Part shown: positions 17,560-27,183 of the stretch, one piece after another | Numbering within the stretch: the stretch's first letter is position 1 | How the letters are laid out: every line of letters starts with the position of its first letter | Assembly (NCBI GenBank): GCA_934693135.1 | Contig: CAKUVA010000006.1 | Coordinates: 13,725-77,724, forward strand | Direction: 5' to 3' | Origin: an uncultured Bacteroidales bacterium | Lineage (GTDB): Bacteria; Bacteroidota; Bacteroidia; Bacteroidales; UBA932 | Length of the DNA stretch: 64,000 bases | Made by a program: the position numbers and the translations under genes | Notes under the pieces: model-generated | What the model was told of the DNA's origin: nothing | Seen by the model: only the letters and a program-made list of their open reading frames with translations | Database searches by the model: none

Positions 17560-18576
17560 TTATGAATTTTCAATCACAGAAGTAAGGAACTCTGTCATAT
17601 CAAGGCCTGCCGCACGCACCATCTTAGGCACAAGAGAAGCGCTTGTCATTCCCGGAATCGTATTTACCTCCAAGAAGTACAACCCGTCTTCAGAAGAGAT
17701 ATAATCCATTCTTACAACACCACAGCAACCGAGCCTCGCATAAATTTTCTCAGTAACCTCCTGTATATGAGATGATTCTTCTTCAGAAATTTCTGCAGGA
17801 CAAACCTCTTTGCTAAAGCCATTGTATTTGGCATCATAATCAAAGTACTCGTTACTCGTTACGATTTCAATGACAGGCAATGCTTTCACCTTTCCGTCAG
17901 TCATATATGCCGCACATGTAAACTCACGACCCTTCACAGCTTTCTCAACTATAACCGTGGAGCCTTCCGAAAACGCATAGTTAATCGCAGATTGGAGTTT
18001 ATCCGCCTCTTTCACTTTCGTTATTCCGAAACTTGAGCCTCCGTTCGTAGGTTTGACGAATAATGGCAGGCCGAGCGTTTTCACAGCAGATAGCGCAAAC
18101 GCATTGACATCATCACCTTTTCTGATGAATGCATCTTTGGCTAACATGACGAAATCTACATCCCTGAGATAGCTCTTGCATGAGAACTTATCAAAAGCTA
18201 CGGCAGAAACAAATGCACTGCATCCGCTATGAGGAATTCCGAGCATTTCGAAGTACCCTTGAAGAAGCCCATTTTCACCAGGCGTACCATGCTGCATGAT
18301 ATAGGCATAATCAAACTTGATTTTCTCGCCATAAACAGTAACGGAAAAGTCATTCTTGTCTATTTCAGGTCTCGAGTCCTCAGGGAAAGTGACTCTCATG
18401 GAGTCTTTTTTGCTGAACGCCACAAGATTCCACTTGCCAAAACGGGCAAAAATCTCGTAAACATCATACTTAGTAGCATCAATACGAGATGCCGTGAATT
18501 CACCGCTACGGCAGGCTACTTCCCACTCAGAGGAATCGCTTCCGTAAATAACCGCGATCGTGTTATATTTTTCCAT
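17560..18576 (-). CDS. ddl: D-alanine--D-alanine ligase
   Basis: Makes the D-Ala-D-Ala dipeptide for peptidoglycan; cytoplasmic ATP-grasp enzyme. 338 residues. Seen: HGTPGENGLLQGYFEMLGIP near residue 95, VDFVMLAKDAF near 140, FVKPTNGGSSFGITKV near 172, EKAVKGREFTCAAY near 212 and FLEVNTIPGMT near 305, all standard Ddl motifs. It lies between the class A PBP and prmC with short gaps, in a cell-wall gene run. Confidence 0.96.
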   Translation of the reverse strand: MEKYNTIAVIYGSDSSEWEVACRSGEFTASRIDATKYDVYEIFARFGKWNLVAFSKKDSMRVTFPEDSRPEIDKNDFSVTVYGEKIKFDYAYIMQHGTPGENGLLQGYFEMLGIPHSGCSAFVSAVAFDKFSCKSYLRDVDFVMLAKDAFIRKGDDVNAFALSAVKTLGLPLFVKPTNGGSSFGITKVKEADKLQSAINYAFSEGSTVIVEKAVKGREFTCAAYMTDGKVKALPVIEIVTSNEYFDYDAKYNGFSKEVCPAEISEEESSHIQEVTEKIYARLGCCGVVRMDYISSEDGLYFLEVNTIPGMTSASLVPKMVRAAGLDMTEFLTSVIENS

Positions 18577-18588
18577 TATATAAATAAC

Positions 18589-20940
18589 TTAGTCGAAATA
18601 ATAATCTGCTTCACTGCGAGATGTAGTAGCCGCATCATCATCACCACCACTACAACTCAAATCCATCGTCATTCCTGGAGGAGCCGTGAATCTGTCAGAT
18701 TCTGATATACCCAAAGTACCGTCAGCCAGAACTTTCTTCATGAAGATTCCCCATATAGGGAGGGCCATATTAGAACCGCTTCCCAATGCGAGTGCTTGAA
18801 AATGGACCTGTCTATCTTCAGCTCCAACCCAAATTCCAGCTGTAAGAGAAGGTGTATATCCGATGAACCATCCATCGGCATTGTCATTGGTCGTTCCTGT
18901 CTTGCCAGCGATTTCCCCACGCAGGTTATATACGGCACGAAGTCTTGCTCCGGTACCATTATTAATAACCCCTTCCATAAGATTAACCATGAGGTATGCC
19001 GTCTGTTCACTTATTGCTTCTTTCTTTCTATTGGTAAACTCACCAAGTACATTGCCTTGGCTATCCTCGATTCTCGTAACGAACTGAGGAGCTATATATA
19101 CCCCACGCGAAGGGAAGGTATTATATGATGCGACCATTTCATACAGAGACAAGTCAGCAGGTCCTACGCAAAGTGAAGGAACAGCATCTATATGACTCTG
19201 AATGCCCATTGTGCGCATCATATGTGCCATAGCCTCCGGTCCTAACTGTTTCATCAGATATGCGGAGATATTATTAGAACTATGGGTAAGTCCCCATTTC
19301 AACGTCACTGTCTTGCCTATCCAAATGTCCTTGTCCGTACTTCTCGGCGTCCACTCATCATCACCAACAATGAAAGTTTGAGGGACATTGACGACTTTTG
19401 TGCATGGACTCATACCAGACTGCATAGCAAGAGTATAAAGGAACGGTTTGACAGTAGAGCCTATCTGGCGTTTTCCTTGGCGTACATTGTCATACTTAAA
19501 ATATCTATAGTTTGGTCCTCCGACATAGGCCTTCACATGACCAGTAACAGGCTCCATCGCCATAAATCCCGCACGCAAAATCGACTTATAATATCTTATG
19601 GAATCATCTGGAGTCATTGTAGTATCGATATAGCCTTTCTTATTCCATGAAAACAGGCGCATTTTCACAGGGACAGAGAAACTCTTGATAATTTCATGCT
19701 CTGAAACACCTTCTTTCTTCATCATTCTATATCTATCACTCCACTTGCGAGCCTGTTTCATAACATAATCGCGGGTTTCCTGATTCACATCATTTGAGAA
19801 TGGTTTATTTCTCTTAGACCTCAAATCTCTTTCAAAGCTCTTCTGAAGATTCTTCCCAAGATGCTCAGCCACAGCCTCCTCTGCATACTTCTGCATCTTA
19901 TAGTTAATAGTTGTATATATGCGAAGGCCATCCTTGTCGAGATTATATTCAGACCCATCAGGCTTTTTATTCTTGTTCAACCAACCATAAAGAGGATCCG
20001 TTTCCCAAAGGAGTGAATCAGCAGAATAATCCTCACGATATGTGTATTTGGAACGTACCGGCTTGCCCGCATTCATCACACGCCTTAACATATCCCGGAA
20101 ATAAGGAGCAAGTCCAGCATTATGGTCTTGAACTTGATATGACAATGATATAGGAATCTGCTGAATGGAATCTCGCTCATGCTTAGTAAGATAGCCAGCT
20201 TTTTCCATCTGTCCTATGACGAAATTTCTTCTGTAAAGTGCCTTGTCTGGATGAAGAGCAGGGTTATATCTGGTAGGTTTGTTCACCATGCCAACAAGTG
20301 TTGCGCTCTCTTCCACAGTAAGATCTGCAGGTTCCTTAGCAAAGAAAGTCTGTGCCGCAGCCCTAACGCCATACGCACTGCTACCGAAAAACACAGCATT
20401 CAAATACATGTCCAGGATTTCATCCTTAGTATAGTCCCGTTCCAATTTCACTGCTGTTATCCATTCCTTCAGCTTGATCCAGACCATCTTCACCTTAGAC
20501 ATCCCAGGAATAGAACTTGAAACATCTGCACGTGGGTACAAAGTCTTCGCGAGCTGCTGCGTGATAGTACTACCACCCCCTTGGCTTGAATCACTCAAAA
20601 GCAAAGTTTTCACCAATACTCTTCCGAGGCTCTGAAAATCAATGCCTGAATGATGATAGAATCTCACATCTTCAGTAGCTACTGCAGCCTCAACGAGATA
20701 TGGCGACAAATCCTTATAAGCCACATAAGATCTGTTCTCTATATGGAAAGTAGTAAGAATTTGGCCGTCATCCGCAATAACTTCAGTCGCAAGCTTGCTA
20801 TCTGGATTTTCCAGTTCCTCGAATGAAGGAATGTCAGCGAATGCCCATACGGCAAGCAACATTACGAGAAGGAGAGCAACAGGCATGGAAATGATTATCC
20901 AAAACCACTTCGTGATTTTTCGTCTTGTATTGTCCGTCAT
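18589..20940 (-). CDS. mrcA: Class A penicillin-binding protein (PBP1A-type)
   Basis: Bifunctional glycosyltransferase and transpeptidase that builds peptidoglycan, anchored by one N-terminal helix (WFWIIISMPVALLLVMLLAV). The start chosen is the ATG at 20940: the -7 box at 20967-20974 puts the transcript start at or after an in-frame ATG at 20961. GT51 motifs: TEDVRFYHHSGIDFQS and QGGGSTITQQLAKTL. Transpeptidase motifs: SxxK in GSTVKPFLY, SxN in THSSNN, and KTG in GKTGTTND. About 783 residues, normal for the family. First gene of a PBP1A-ddl-prmC unit. Confidence 0.93.
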   Translation of the reverse strand: MTDNTRRKITKWFWIIISMPVALLLVMLLAVWAFADIPSFEELENPDSKLATEVIADDGQILTTFHIENRSYVAYKDLSPYLVEAAVATEDVRFYHHSGIDFQSLGRVLVKTLLLSDSSQGGGSTITQQLAKTLYPRADVSSSIPGMSKVKMVWIKLKEWITAVKLERDYTKDEILDMYLNAVFFGSSAYGVRAAAQTFFAKEPADLTVEESATLVGMVNKPTRYNPALHPDKALYRRNFVIGQMEKAGYLTKHERDSIQQIPISLSYQVQDHNAGLAPYFRDMLRRVMNAGKPVRSKYTYREDYSADSLLWETDPLYGWLNKNKKPDGSEYNLDKDGLRIYTTINYKMQKYAEEAVAEHLGKNLQKSFERDLRSKRNKPFSNDVNQETRDYVMKQARKWSDRYRMMKKEGVSEHEIIKSFSVPVKMRLFSWNKKGYIDTTMTPDDSIRYYKSILRAGFMAMEPVTGHVKAYVGGPNYRYFKYDNVRQGKRQIGSTVKPFLYTLAMQSGMSPCTKVVNVPQTFIVGDDEWTPRSTDKDIWIGKTVTLKWGLTHSSNNISAYLMKQLGPEAMAHMMRTMGIQSHIDAVPSLCVGPADLSLYEMVASYNTFPSRGVYIAPQFVTRIEDSQGNVLGEFTNRKKEAISEQTAYLMVNLMEGVINNGTGARLRAVYNLRGEIAGKTGTTNDNADGWFIGYTPSLTAGIWVGAEDRQVHFQALALGSGSNMALPIWGIFMKKVLADGTLGISESDRFTAPPGMTMDLSCSGGDDDAATTSRSEADYYFD

Positions 20941-20966
20941 AATAACTTCAATCTCTTTCAAAAAAA

Positions 20967-20974
20967 CAAAATTA
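20967..20974 (-). promoter_or_regulatory. -7 box for the PBP1A-ddl-prmC operon
   Basis: TAATTTTG on the minus strand, exact TAnnTTTG match, 26 bases upstream of the chosen ATG. Confidence 0.65.
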
Positions 20975-21045
20975 CACAGAAAATTTGGAAAATATCCTTA
21001 TTTGTTTCTTACTTTGCAGTCCTTTAACAAAAAAAAGAATAGACC

Positions 21046-23361
21046 ATGAATGGTAACCTTGTGATTGTGGAGTCTCCGGCAAAGGCTGGAACCATCCAGA
21101 AATTCCTTGGAAAAGAGTATATCGTAAAACCAAGTTTCGGACATATCAGAGATTTGCAGGATAAGAAATTGAGTGTCGACATAGAGCATGGCTTCTCTCC
21201 CGAATATGTAATTCCTGCAGATAAGAAGAAAGTTGTTTCTGAGCTTAAGAAACTTGCTGACAATGCACAGACAGTATGGCTCGCATCCGATGAAGACCGC
21301 GAAGGAGAAGCCATATCTTGGCATCTATATGAAACTCTCGGACTAAAAAAGGAGAATACACGCAGGATAGTATTCCACGAGATCACAAAAGATGCCATTT
21401 TCCATGCAATCGAGAATCCACGCGACATTGATATGAATCTTGTTGACGCACAGCAGGCAAGACGAGTCCTCGACAGATTGGTAGGATTCGAACTTTCTCC
21501 AATTCTATGGAGGAAGATACAGCCAAAACTGTCAGCAGGAAGAGTACAGAGTGTCGCATTGCGTCTTGTGGTGGACCGTGAGCGCGAAATCATCGGATTT
21601 AAGAAAGAACCTTACTATAAAATCGATGCTACATTCCAGCCTGAAAACTTAAATGGGGTTACAGTAAACGCGACTCTTGACAAAAAAATTAAATCATTGG
21701 ACGAGGCCAAGAAATTCCTTGAAGACAGCAAAGATGCAGTATTTGGCATCAGCAGCATTGACAAAAAAGATGGCATTAGGACTCCAGCAGCTCCTTTCAC
21801 AACATCCACACTCCAGCAAGAGGCAGCAAGGAAGTTAAGATTCCCTGTAAGCCTGACAATGAGAATTGCACAAGGCCTGTATGAAAGAGGTCTTATCACA
21901 TACATGAGAACAGACTCTACCAATCTGTCCTCTCTCGCTCTCGGGACATCAAAGAAATTCATAACTGAGACATTTGGGGAAGAATACTCCAAGAGCAGGC
22001 AATACAAGACCAAATCAAAGGGAGCACAGGAAGCACACGAAGCTATTCGTCCTACTTATATAAATAATACTGAGATAGAGGGAACGGCTCAAGAGCAGAA
22101 GCTCTACAATCTGATTTGGAAACGGACAATAGCATCACAGATGGCTGATGCCAAGGTATTAAAGACCGACATACGAATCTCTTCCGATAAAAGGGAGGAA
22201 AAGTTTGCAGTCCAAGCTACCCAAGTCGTATTCGATGGATTCCTTAAGGTTTATATGGAAAGCTCCGATGATCAACAGGAAGAGGAAGAAGTTTTGCTCC
22301 CTGAGCTTCATGAAGGAGATAAGATGACTCCTCTCGGATTCAGTGCAAATTGTAAATTTACCACACCTCCGTCAAGATATTCCGAAGCAACTCTCGTTAA
22401 GAAACTTGAAGAATTAGGCATCGGACGTCCTTCAACATACGCTCCAACCATTACCACATTGACAACCGGACGTGGATATATCGTAAAAGGCGATAAAGAA
22501 GGCGAGAAGGTTCCGGTGACATGTCTATCCATGAAAAATGGTAAAATAACGACTATCACAAAAACCGAAAATATCGGTGCAGAAAAAGGGAAATTGCTAC
22601 CACAGGAAATAGGAATGATCGTAACTGACTACCTTGTAAAGAATTTTCACACAATTCTCGGATATGACTTTACTGCCAATGTAGAGAAAGACTTCGATAA
22701 GATTGCTGACGGAAATCTAATATGGAACAATGTAATTTCCGAGTTCTATACACCATTCCACAAAAAGGTCGAAGAAGTACTCAACGATAAAGAATATAAT
22801 CATATAAGCCGAGAACTCGGTAAAGATCCTTCCGATGGAGAGCCTCTCATTGCCAAGTTTGGACAATATGGGCCATATATTCAAAAAGGAGATGGAGAAA
22901 AGAAACAGTATGCTCACTTAGCCCCAGGGCAACTAATCGAAAGCATCACTCTGGAAGAAGCTGCAAAATTGTTCCTTCTGCCTAAGATTATCGGCCAACA
23001 TAATGGCATAGACATAATCGCTACTAAGGGAAGATTCGGACCTTACTTGAAATACGGAGAAAAGAACATCTCCCTTCCGCGTGGGACAGACCCGCTAAAG
23101 GTAACATTGGATGATTGTATAGCAGCCATAAATGATAGCGAGAACAAAGCAAGTTCCAACACAATCATGGCAGAATTCTCTGACAGCGACATTCAAATTA
23201 TCAATGGACGCTATGGCCCATATCTGAAACATGACGGAAAGAATTTCAAGATTCCGAAAGACACGGATGCCGCATCACTTACAGAAGATAAATGCAAGGA
23301 GATTATAGCATCATCTGAGCCAACAAAACGAGGCTTCAGAAGAAAATCCACCACTAAATAG
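21046..23361 (+). CDS. topA: DNA topoisomerase I
   Basis: Type IA topoisomerase relaxing negative supercoils. 771 residues. Toprim motifs: NLVIVESPAKAGTI at the start and WLASDEDREGEAISWH near residue 83; the active-site Tyr is in GLITYMRTDSTNLS near 288. The C-terminus has no Cys4 zinc fingers but three copies of a short repeat (KFGQYGPYIQKGD, RFGPYLKYGEKN, RYGPYLKHDGKN), the Toprim C-terminal repeat type usual in Bacteroidota. Divergent from PBP1A; its -7 candidate (TTACTTTG) is one base off consensus. Confidence 0.96.
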   Translation: MNGNLVIVESPAKAGTIQKFLGKEYIVKPSFGHIRDLQDKKLSVDIEHGFSPEYVIPADKKKVVSELKKLADNAQTVWLASDEDREGEAISWHLYETLGLKKENTRRIVFHEITKDAIFHAIENPRDIDMNLVDAQQARRVLDRLVGFELSPILWRKIQPKLSAGRVQSVALRLVVDREREIIGFKKEPYYKIDATFQPENLNGVTVNATLDKKIKSLDEAKKFLEDSKDAVFGISSIDKKDGIRTPAAPFTTSTLQQEAARKLRFPVSLTMRIAQGLYERGLITYMRTDSTNLSSLALGTSKKFITETFGEEYSKSRQYKTKSKGAQEAHEAIRPTYINNTEIEGTAQEQKLYNLIWKRTIASQMADAKVLKTDIRISSDKREEKFAVQATQVVFDGFLKVYMESSDDQQEEEEVLLPELHEGDKMTPLGFSANCKFTTPPSRYSEATLVKKLEELGIGRPSTYAPTITTLTTGRGYIVKGDKEGEKVPVTCLSMKNGKITTITKTENIGAEKGKLLPQEIGMIVTDYLVKNFHTILGYDFTANVEKDFDKIADGNLIWNNVISEFYTPFHKKVEEVLNDKEYNHISRELGKDPSDGEPLIAKFGQYGPYIQKGDGEKKQYAHLAPGQLIESITLEEAAKLFLLPKIIGQHNGIDIIATKGRFGPYLKYGEKNISLPRGTDPLKVTLDDCIAAINDSENKASSNTIMAEFSDSDIQIINGRYGPYLKHDGKNFKIPKDTDAASLTEDKCKEIIASSEPTKRGFRRKSTTK

Positions 23362-23394
23362 AGTGAGATTATAAGCCACGACATATTGCAATTT

Positions 23395-23445
23395 TAATCG
23401 ATTTTCAAGTTTTTTGATTACAGAAAATAACTTGGAAGTCGATTA
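23395..23445. promoter_or_regulatory. Long dyad upstream of the Lrp gene, candidate operator
   Basis: Arms of 17 bases (TAATCGATTTTCAAGTT at 23395-23411 and its complement at 23429-23445 with two differences) are separated by 17 bases. It ends about 26 bases upstream of the Lrp -7 box, where a regulator of its own promoter could bind. No T-run follows, so it is unlikely to be the topA terminator. Confidence 0.5.
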
Positions 23446-23470
23446 AATTGTTATATATTAAAAAAATCTT

Positions 23471-23478
23471 TATTTTTG
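23471..23478 (+). promoter_or_regulatory. -7 box for the Lrp gene
   Basis: TATTTTTG, exact TAnnTTTG match, 28 bases upstream of the ATG. Confidence 0.65.
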
Positions 23479-23506
23479 CGTTGTGGACAGCAATAAAATA
23501 TAAGCT

Positions 23507-24004
23507 ATGAGTAAATATCACATTGATCAGACAGACCAGAAGATTCTTTCTTTTCTTGTGAAGAATGCAAGAATGCCGTTTCTGGAAATAGCCCGTGAGT
23601 GCGGAGTTTCAGGTGCCGCAATTCACCAGAGAGTAAAGAGGTTGGAAGCCAACGGAGTGATCACAGGCTCCAGACTTCTTGTAAAGCCACAGGCCATCGG
23701 ACTGAACGTATGCGCTTTCATAAGCATCTCTCTATCAGAGGCTGACAAGTACAATGAAGTCGTAGCTCATCTGAAAAAAATCCCTGAAGTGGTAGAATGT
23801 CATTTCGTAACCGGAAAATACGCCATGCTTGTGAAGATTTATTGTTTCGACAATGATCACCTCATGGAAATTCTCCTTAACACGATTCAGAAAATTCCAT
23901 ACATCCAGGCTACAGAAACGATGATAGCCCTTGATGAGGCTATTGATCGTCAGGTATGGGTTAAAGACTATACCAATACAAGTTTCACCGGCGGAAAAGC
24001 CTAA
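23507..24004 (+). CDS. Lrp/AsnC family transcriptional regulator
   Basis: 165 residues. An N-terminal winged helix-turn-helix (IDQTDQKILSFLVKNARM, then GVSGAAIHQRVKRLEANGVI, about 5-55) and a C-terminal RAM domain (about 70-150) that binds an amino acid and oligomerises. Family members sense amino acid supply. The effector is unknown. The large dyad upstream suggests it controls its own promoter. Its end overlaps the convergent ispD by four bases. Confidence 0.9.
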   Translation: MSKYHIDQTDQKILSFLVKNARMPFLEIARECGVSGAAIHQRVKRLEANGVITGSRLLVKPQAIGLNVCAFISISLSEADKYNEVVAHLKKIPEVVECHFVTGKYAMLVKIYCFDNDHLMEILLNTIQKIPYIQATETMIALDEAIDRQVWVKDYTNTSFTGGKA

Positions 24005-24726
24005 CGCCTCAGACTGAGTACAGCTTCTGCAAGAATTAGATCTTCAGGAGATGTTATCTTGAAATTAAGCCTCTCGCCTTCACAGAAAGTGAGAGGTGTT
24101 TTATTTTTCTCAGCCACTGATGCATCATCAGTGAAAAGCGTATCATAAGGTTGCTCGTAGGCTTTCCTGATTTCACTACTTCTAAACATCTGAGGTGTCT
24201 GAGCACCATATATGCAAGCACGATCTATCTCTTCATGCATGCTCTCAAGATGAGTCACACCATTTTCTCCCATCACCTTTTTCAATTTCTTTAAAGTATC
24301 GATGCTCGGAAGAACGGGGATAAGGGCTTGACAACAAGGATTATCTTCCATCATCTGAAACATTGATTTTATCAGGGACTGGGATAACAATGGACGCACT
24401 CCGTCTTGAATGGCAACTATCGCATCTTCAGGCACCTTGCCCAATGCAGCCTTTACAGAATGAAAACGAGTTATACCTCCCTTGACGATTATCTGCGGGC
24501 AAAAGAAGTTACTCCGAATACAGTAGTCTTTCCACCACCTCTCATAATCACCATCCGGTGGAAGAACCGTGATGATGGTTATGTCCGGACATGCATCTAA
24601 AAATTTAAGAATCGTCCTATGAAGTATAGCTTTCCCGCCAAGATTCATGAACTGCTTTGGCAATGACGATCCCATTCGTGTTCCATGGCCTGCAGCCATG
24701 ACTATCAGATATTTTTTTCTATCCAT
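24001..24726 (-). CDS. ispD: 2-C-methyl-D-erythritol 4-phosphate cytidylyltransferase
   Basis: Third step of the MEP isoprenoid pathway: CTP plus MEP gives CDP-ME. 241 residues. The nucleotide-binding start VMAAGHGTRMGSSLPKQF, the middle AIQDGVRPLLS near residue 120 and the C-terminal TDDASVAEK segment are characteristic. No ispF fusion. It has its own promoter. Confidence 0.93.
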   Translation of the reverse strand: MDRKKYLIVMAAGHGTRMGSSLPKQFMNLGGKAILHRTILKFLDACPDITIITVLPPDGDYERWWKDYCIRSNFFCPQIIVKGGITRFHSVKAALGKVPEDAIVAIQDGVRPLLSQSLIKSMFQMMEDNPCCQALIPVLPSIDTLKKLKKVMGENGVTHLESMHEEIDRACIYGAQTPQMFRSSEIRKAYEQPYDTLFTDDASVAEKNKTPLTFCEGERLNFKITSPEDLILAEAVLSLRR

Positions 24727-24742
24727 ACTACTTGATATGAGG

Positions 24743-24750
24743 CAAATTTA
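24743..24750 (-). promoter_or_regulatory. -7 box for ispD
   Basis: TAAATTTG on the minus strand, exact TAnnTTTG match, 16 bases upstream of the ATG. Confidence 0.6.
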
Positions 24751-24811
24751 ACTTTTTTTTCGTATTTTTACGGGAAATTATGTTTTAAACGGAAAATTAT
24801 AGCAATTTGAT

Positions 24812-25834
24812 ATGAGTTTTTCATTCTTGACTCAAGAACTCGCAATGGATCTCGGTACCGCCAACACGGTCATTTTCCAGAATGATAAAATCGTCTTGGA
24901 TGAGCCGAGCATTGTGGCAATTGACAGTAGCTCAGGAAAATGCCTTGCACTTGGACACAAGGCTAAACTTATGCACGAGCGTGAACAACCTGGAATAAAG
25001 ACTATAAGACCTCTGCGCGATGGCGTTATCGCCGACTTTAATGCGGCAGAGATGATGATACGTGGGTTCATTAAACAGGTGAACAGCAAGAGAAAGACAT
25101 TGTTCTCCCCTAATCTCAGACTCGTTGTCGGAATACCATCTGGCAGTACGGAAGTCGAAATCCGTGCAGTCAGGGATTCCGCTGAACATGCAGGAGGACG
25201 TGATGTATATCTCATTTCTGAGCCAATGGCTGCAGCCCTCGGTATCGGCCTCGAAGTGGAAGCCCCGAAAGGAAGTATGGTAGTAGACATCGGAGGTGGC
25301 ACAACAGAAATTGCCGTGATATCCCTCGGTGGTATCGTACTGCAAGATAGCATTCGTATCGCCGGTGATGTATTTACTAATGATATTCAATCATATCTTA
25401 GGCAGCAGCATAATATCCGCATCGGTGAAACGACAGCAGAGAAAATCAAAATCGCTGTAGGGGCTGTGATTCCAGCACTTCAAGAAGAGCCAGACCCATA
25501 TATCGTACGTGGACCAAACCTCATGACCGCTCATCCAGTGGAGGCTACCATCACATATCAAGAAATGGCTCATTGTTTGGATAAATCCATCACAAGAATA
25601 GAATCATCCATCCTTCATGTTTTGGAACAAACGCCACCTGAGTTGTATTCAGATATTGTCGAAAACGGAATATTCCTTTCAGGAGGAGGAGCATTGCTCA
25701 GAGGATTGGATGTCCGTCTCTCCGAGAGAGTAAACATCCCATTCCATGTTGCGGAAGACCCACTCCATGCTGTAGCACGAGGCACATGCATTGCCCTCAA
25801 GCACATTGGGAATTGTTCTTTCCTCAAAAGGTAA
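24812..25834 (+). CDS. mreB: Rod-shape actin MreB
   Basis: Actin-like filament that guides lateral wall synthesis under the inner membrane. 340 residues. ATP-binding motifs: AMDLGTANTVIF (phosphate 1, near residue 12), VVDIGGGTTEIAVISLGG (phosphate 2, near 157) and GIFLSGGGALLRGLD (adenosine, near 288). First of five genes in the elongasome operon mreB-mreC-mreD-mrdA-rodA. A near-match -7 box (TATTTTTA) lies about 43 bases upstream. Confidence 0.97.
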   Translation: MSFSFLTQELAMDLGTANTVIFQNDKIVLDEPSIVAIDSSSGKCLALGHKAKLMHEREQPGIKTIRPLRDGVIADFNAAEMMIRGFIKQVNSKRKTLFSPNLRLVVGIPSGSTEVEIRAVRDSAEHAGGRDVYLISEPMAAALGIGLEVEAPKGSMVVDIGGGTTEIAVISLGGIVLQDSIRIAGDVFTNDIQSYLRQQHNIRIGETTAEKIKIAVGAVIPALQEEPDPYIVRGPNLMTAHPVEATITYQEMAHCLDKSITRIESSILHVLEQTPPELYSDIVENGIFLSGGGALLRGLDVRLSERVNIPFHVAEDPLHAVARGTCIALKHIGNCSFLKR

Positions 25835-25835
25835 T

Positions 25836-26675
25836 ATGCCCCGAAAACGGACCATACTCGGGACATTGACAGATACGGCAGTCTTCATTCTTTTGGAGAT
25901 TGCCGCACTTAATATGTTGAGTAATAGTGCTCCTGTGCAGAATTTCTTCATAACGAAAGCTGCGCATGGCTTTATGGGACATGTATGGGGAGCCACAGAA
26001 GCCATCAGTCAATATTTCTCACTTGCGAAAACCAACAAGGAACTAGCAGATGAGATTTTCCGTCTCAATATGGAGCTGAACGAGTGGAAGCACATAAAAG
26101 AGAACATGGAGCTTGACTCACTCGCAGCACTCGGCTACAAATCTGGGAATGCTGGAGATTTCGACTATATCCCTGCAACCATCATAAAGAATAGTCTTAA
26201 CAAGCAGCATAATTACATGATACTTGGAAAAGGCTCAGAAGATGGAATACGTCCGCAGTCTGGAATAATCACTTCTGAGGGAGTAATCGGCATTGTAGAT
26301 GCCGTAAGCAAACATTACTCCTACGCCATATCTCTTCTAAACTCTGAATTGAGCATCAGTGCAAGAATAGGAAACCAAGGAGCTTCCGGTCCTATGGTCT
26401 GGGATGGCAAGCACAATGACGGAGCTCTGCTGAAAGAAATCCCTCTGCAATATAAATTTGAGCCAGGAGATACAGTATACACCAGCGGTTTTTCGTCAAT
26501 ATTCCCATCAGATATTCCACTCGGAACAACAGGCGAATCACGAATAGTCAATGGTGCGACATACGAAATCAAAGTGAAACTATTTCAAAATTTCACGGTA
26601 CTAAGATATGTCACAGTAGTGCGAAATCGTAACATACAGGAAATAAAAAATCTTGAGGAAAAGGAGGGAAGATGA
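25836..26675 (+). CDS. mreC: Rod-shape protein MreC
   Basis: Periplasmic scaffold of the elongasome that activates PBP2. 279 residues from the ATG at 25836, one base after the mreB stop. One N-terminal helix (TAVFILLEIAALNMLSNSAP), a coiled coil (KTNKELADEIFRLNMELNEW), then the beta-barrel core (QSGIITSEGVIGIVDAVSKH; GDTVYTSGFSSIFPSDIPLG). Confidence 0.93.
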   Translation: MPRKRTILGTLTDTAVFILLEIAALNMLSNSAPVQNFFITKAAHGFMGHVWGATEAISQYFSLAKTNKELADEIFRLNMELNEWKHIKENMELDSLAALGYKSGNAGDFDYIPATIIKNSLNKQHNYMILGKGSEDGIRPQSGIITSEGVIGIVDAVSKHYSYAISLLNSELSISARIGNQGASGPMVWDGKHNDGALLKEIPLQYKFEPGDTVYTSGFSSIFPSDIPLGTTGESRIVNGATYEIKVKLFQNFTVLRYVTVVRNRNIQEIKNLEEKEGR

Positions 26676-27181
26676 AGCAGAATTTCATGACAATGTACAT
26701 ACTCATCGTTGTGGTTCAATTACTTATCTGCAACTACTTCCATGTATCGGCGTATCTTACTCTCAGTCTTTTGCCATGCGCCATACTCTGTCTTCCAATG
26801 AAAATCGGGACATCACTTGCAATGTTGATTGCATTCGTGACAGGTCTTACCGTAGATTTTCTTGCTGAAGGTGTTATCGGACTCAATGCACTTGCTCTTG
26901 TCCCAGTAGCTGGTGCCCGACGTGGAATCTGCGAGCTCGTGTTCGGCAAAGAATTGATTGCCAGCGGAGATGATGTTTCAATGAGAAAATACGGAGTAGA
27001 GACCATGATTATAGCTCTCGTGCTCGCTCAGAGCTTGTTTCTACTGATTTATATCTGGGCAGATGGAGCCTCCGCCAGACCTATCATGTTCAATACCCTA
27101 AGATTCATCATTTCTCTCATTGTCGGGATTGCATTGTCACTCGTAATAGCACAGATGTTGGATCCGAATGAAAGGAAATAG
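26672..27181 (+). CDS. mreD: Rod-shape protein MreD
   Basis: Small inner-membrane protein of the elongasome. 169 residues with five or six hydrophobic helices; ends LDPNERK. It overlaps mreC by four bases and is two bases from the PBP2 gene. Sequence conservation in MreD is low, so the call relies on size, topology and position. Confidence 0.88.
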   Translation: MKQNFMTMYILIVVVQLLICNYFHVSAYLTLSLLPCAILCLPMKIGTSLAMLIAFVTGLTVDFLAEGVIGLNALALVPVAGARRGICELVFGKELIASGDDVSMRKYGVETMIIALVLAQSLFLLIYIWADGASARPIMFNTLRFIISLIVGIALSLVIAQMLDPNERK

Positions 27182-27183
27182 CT

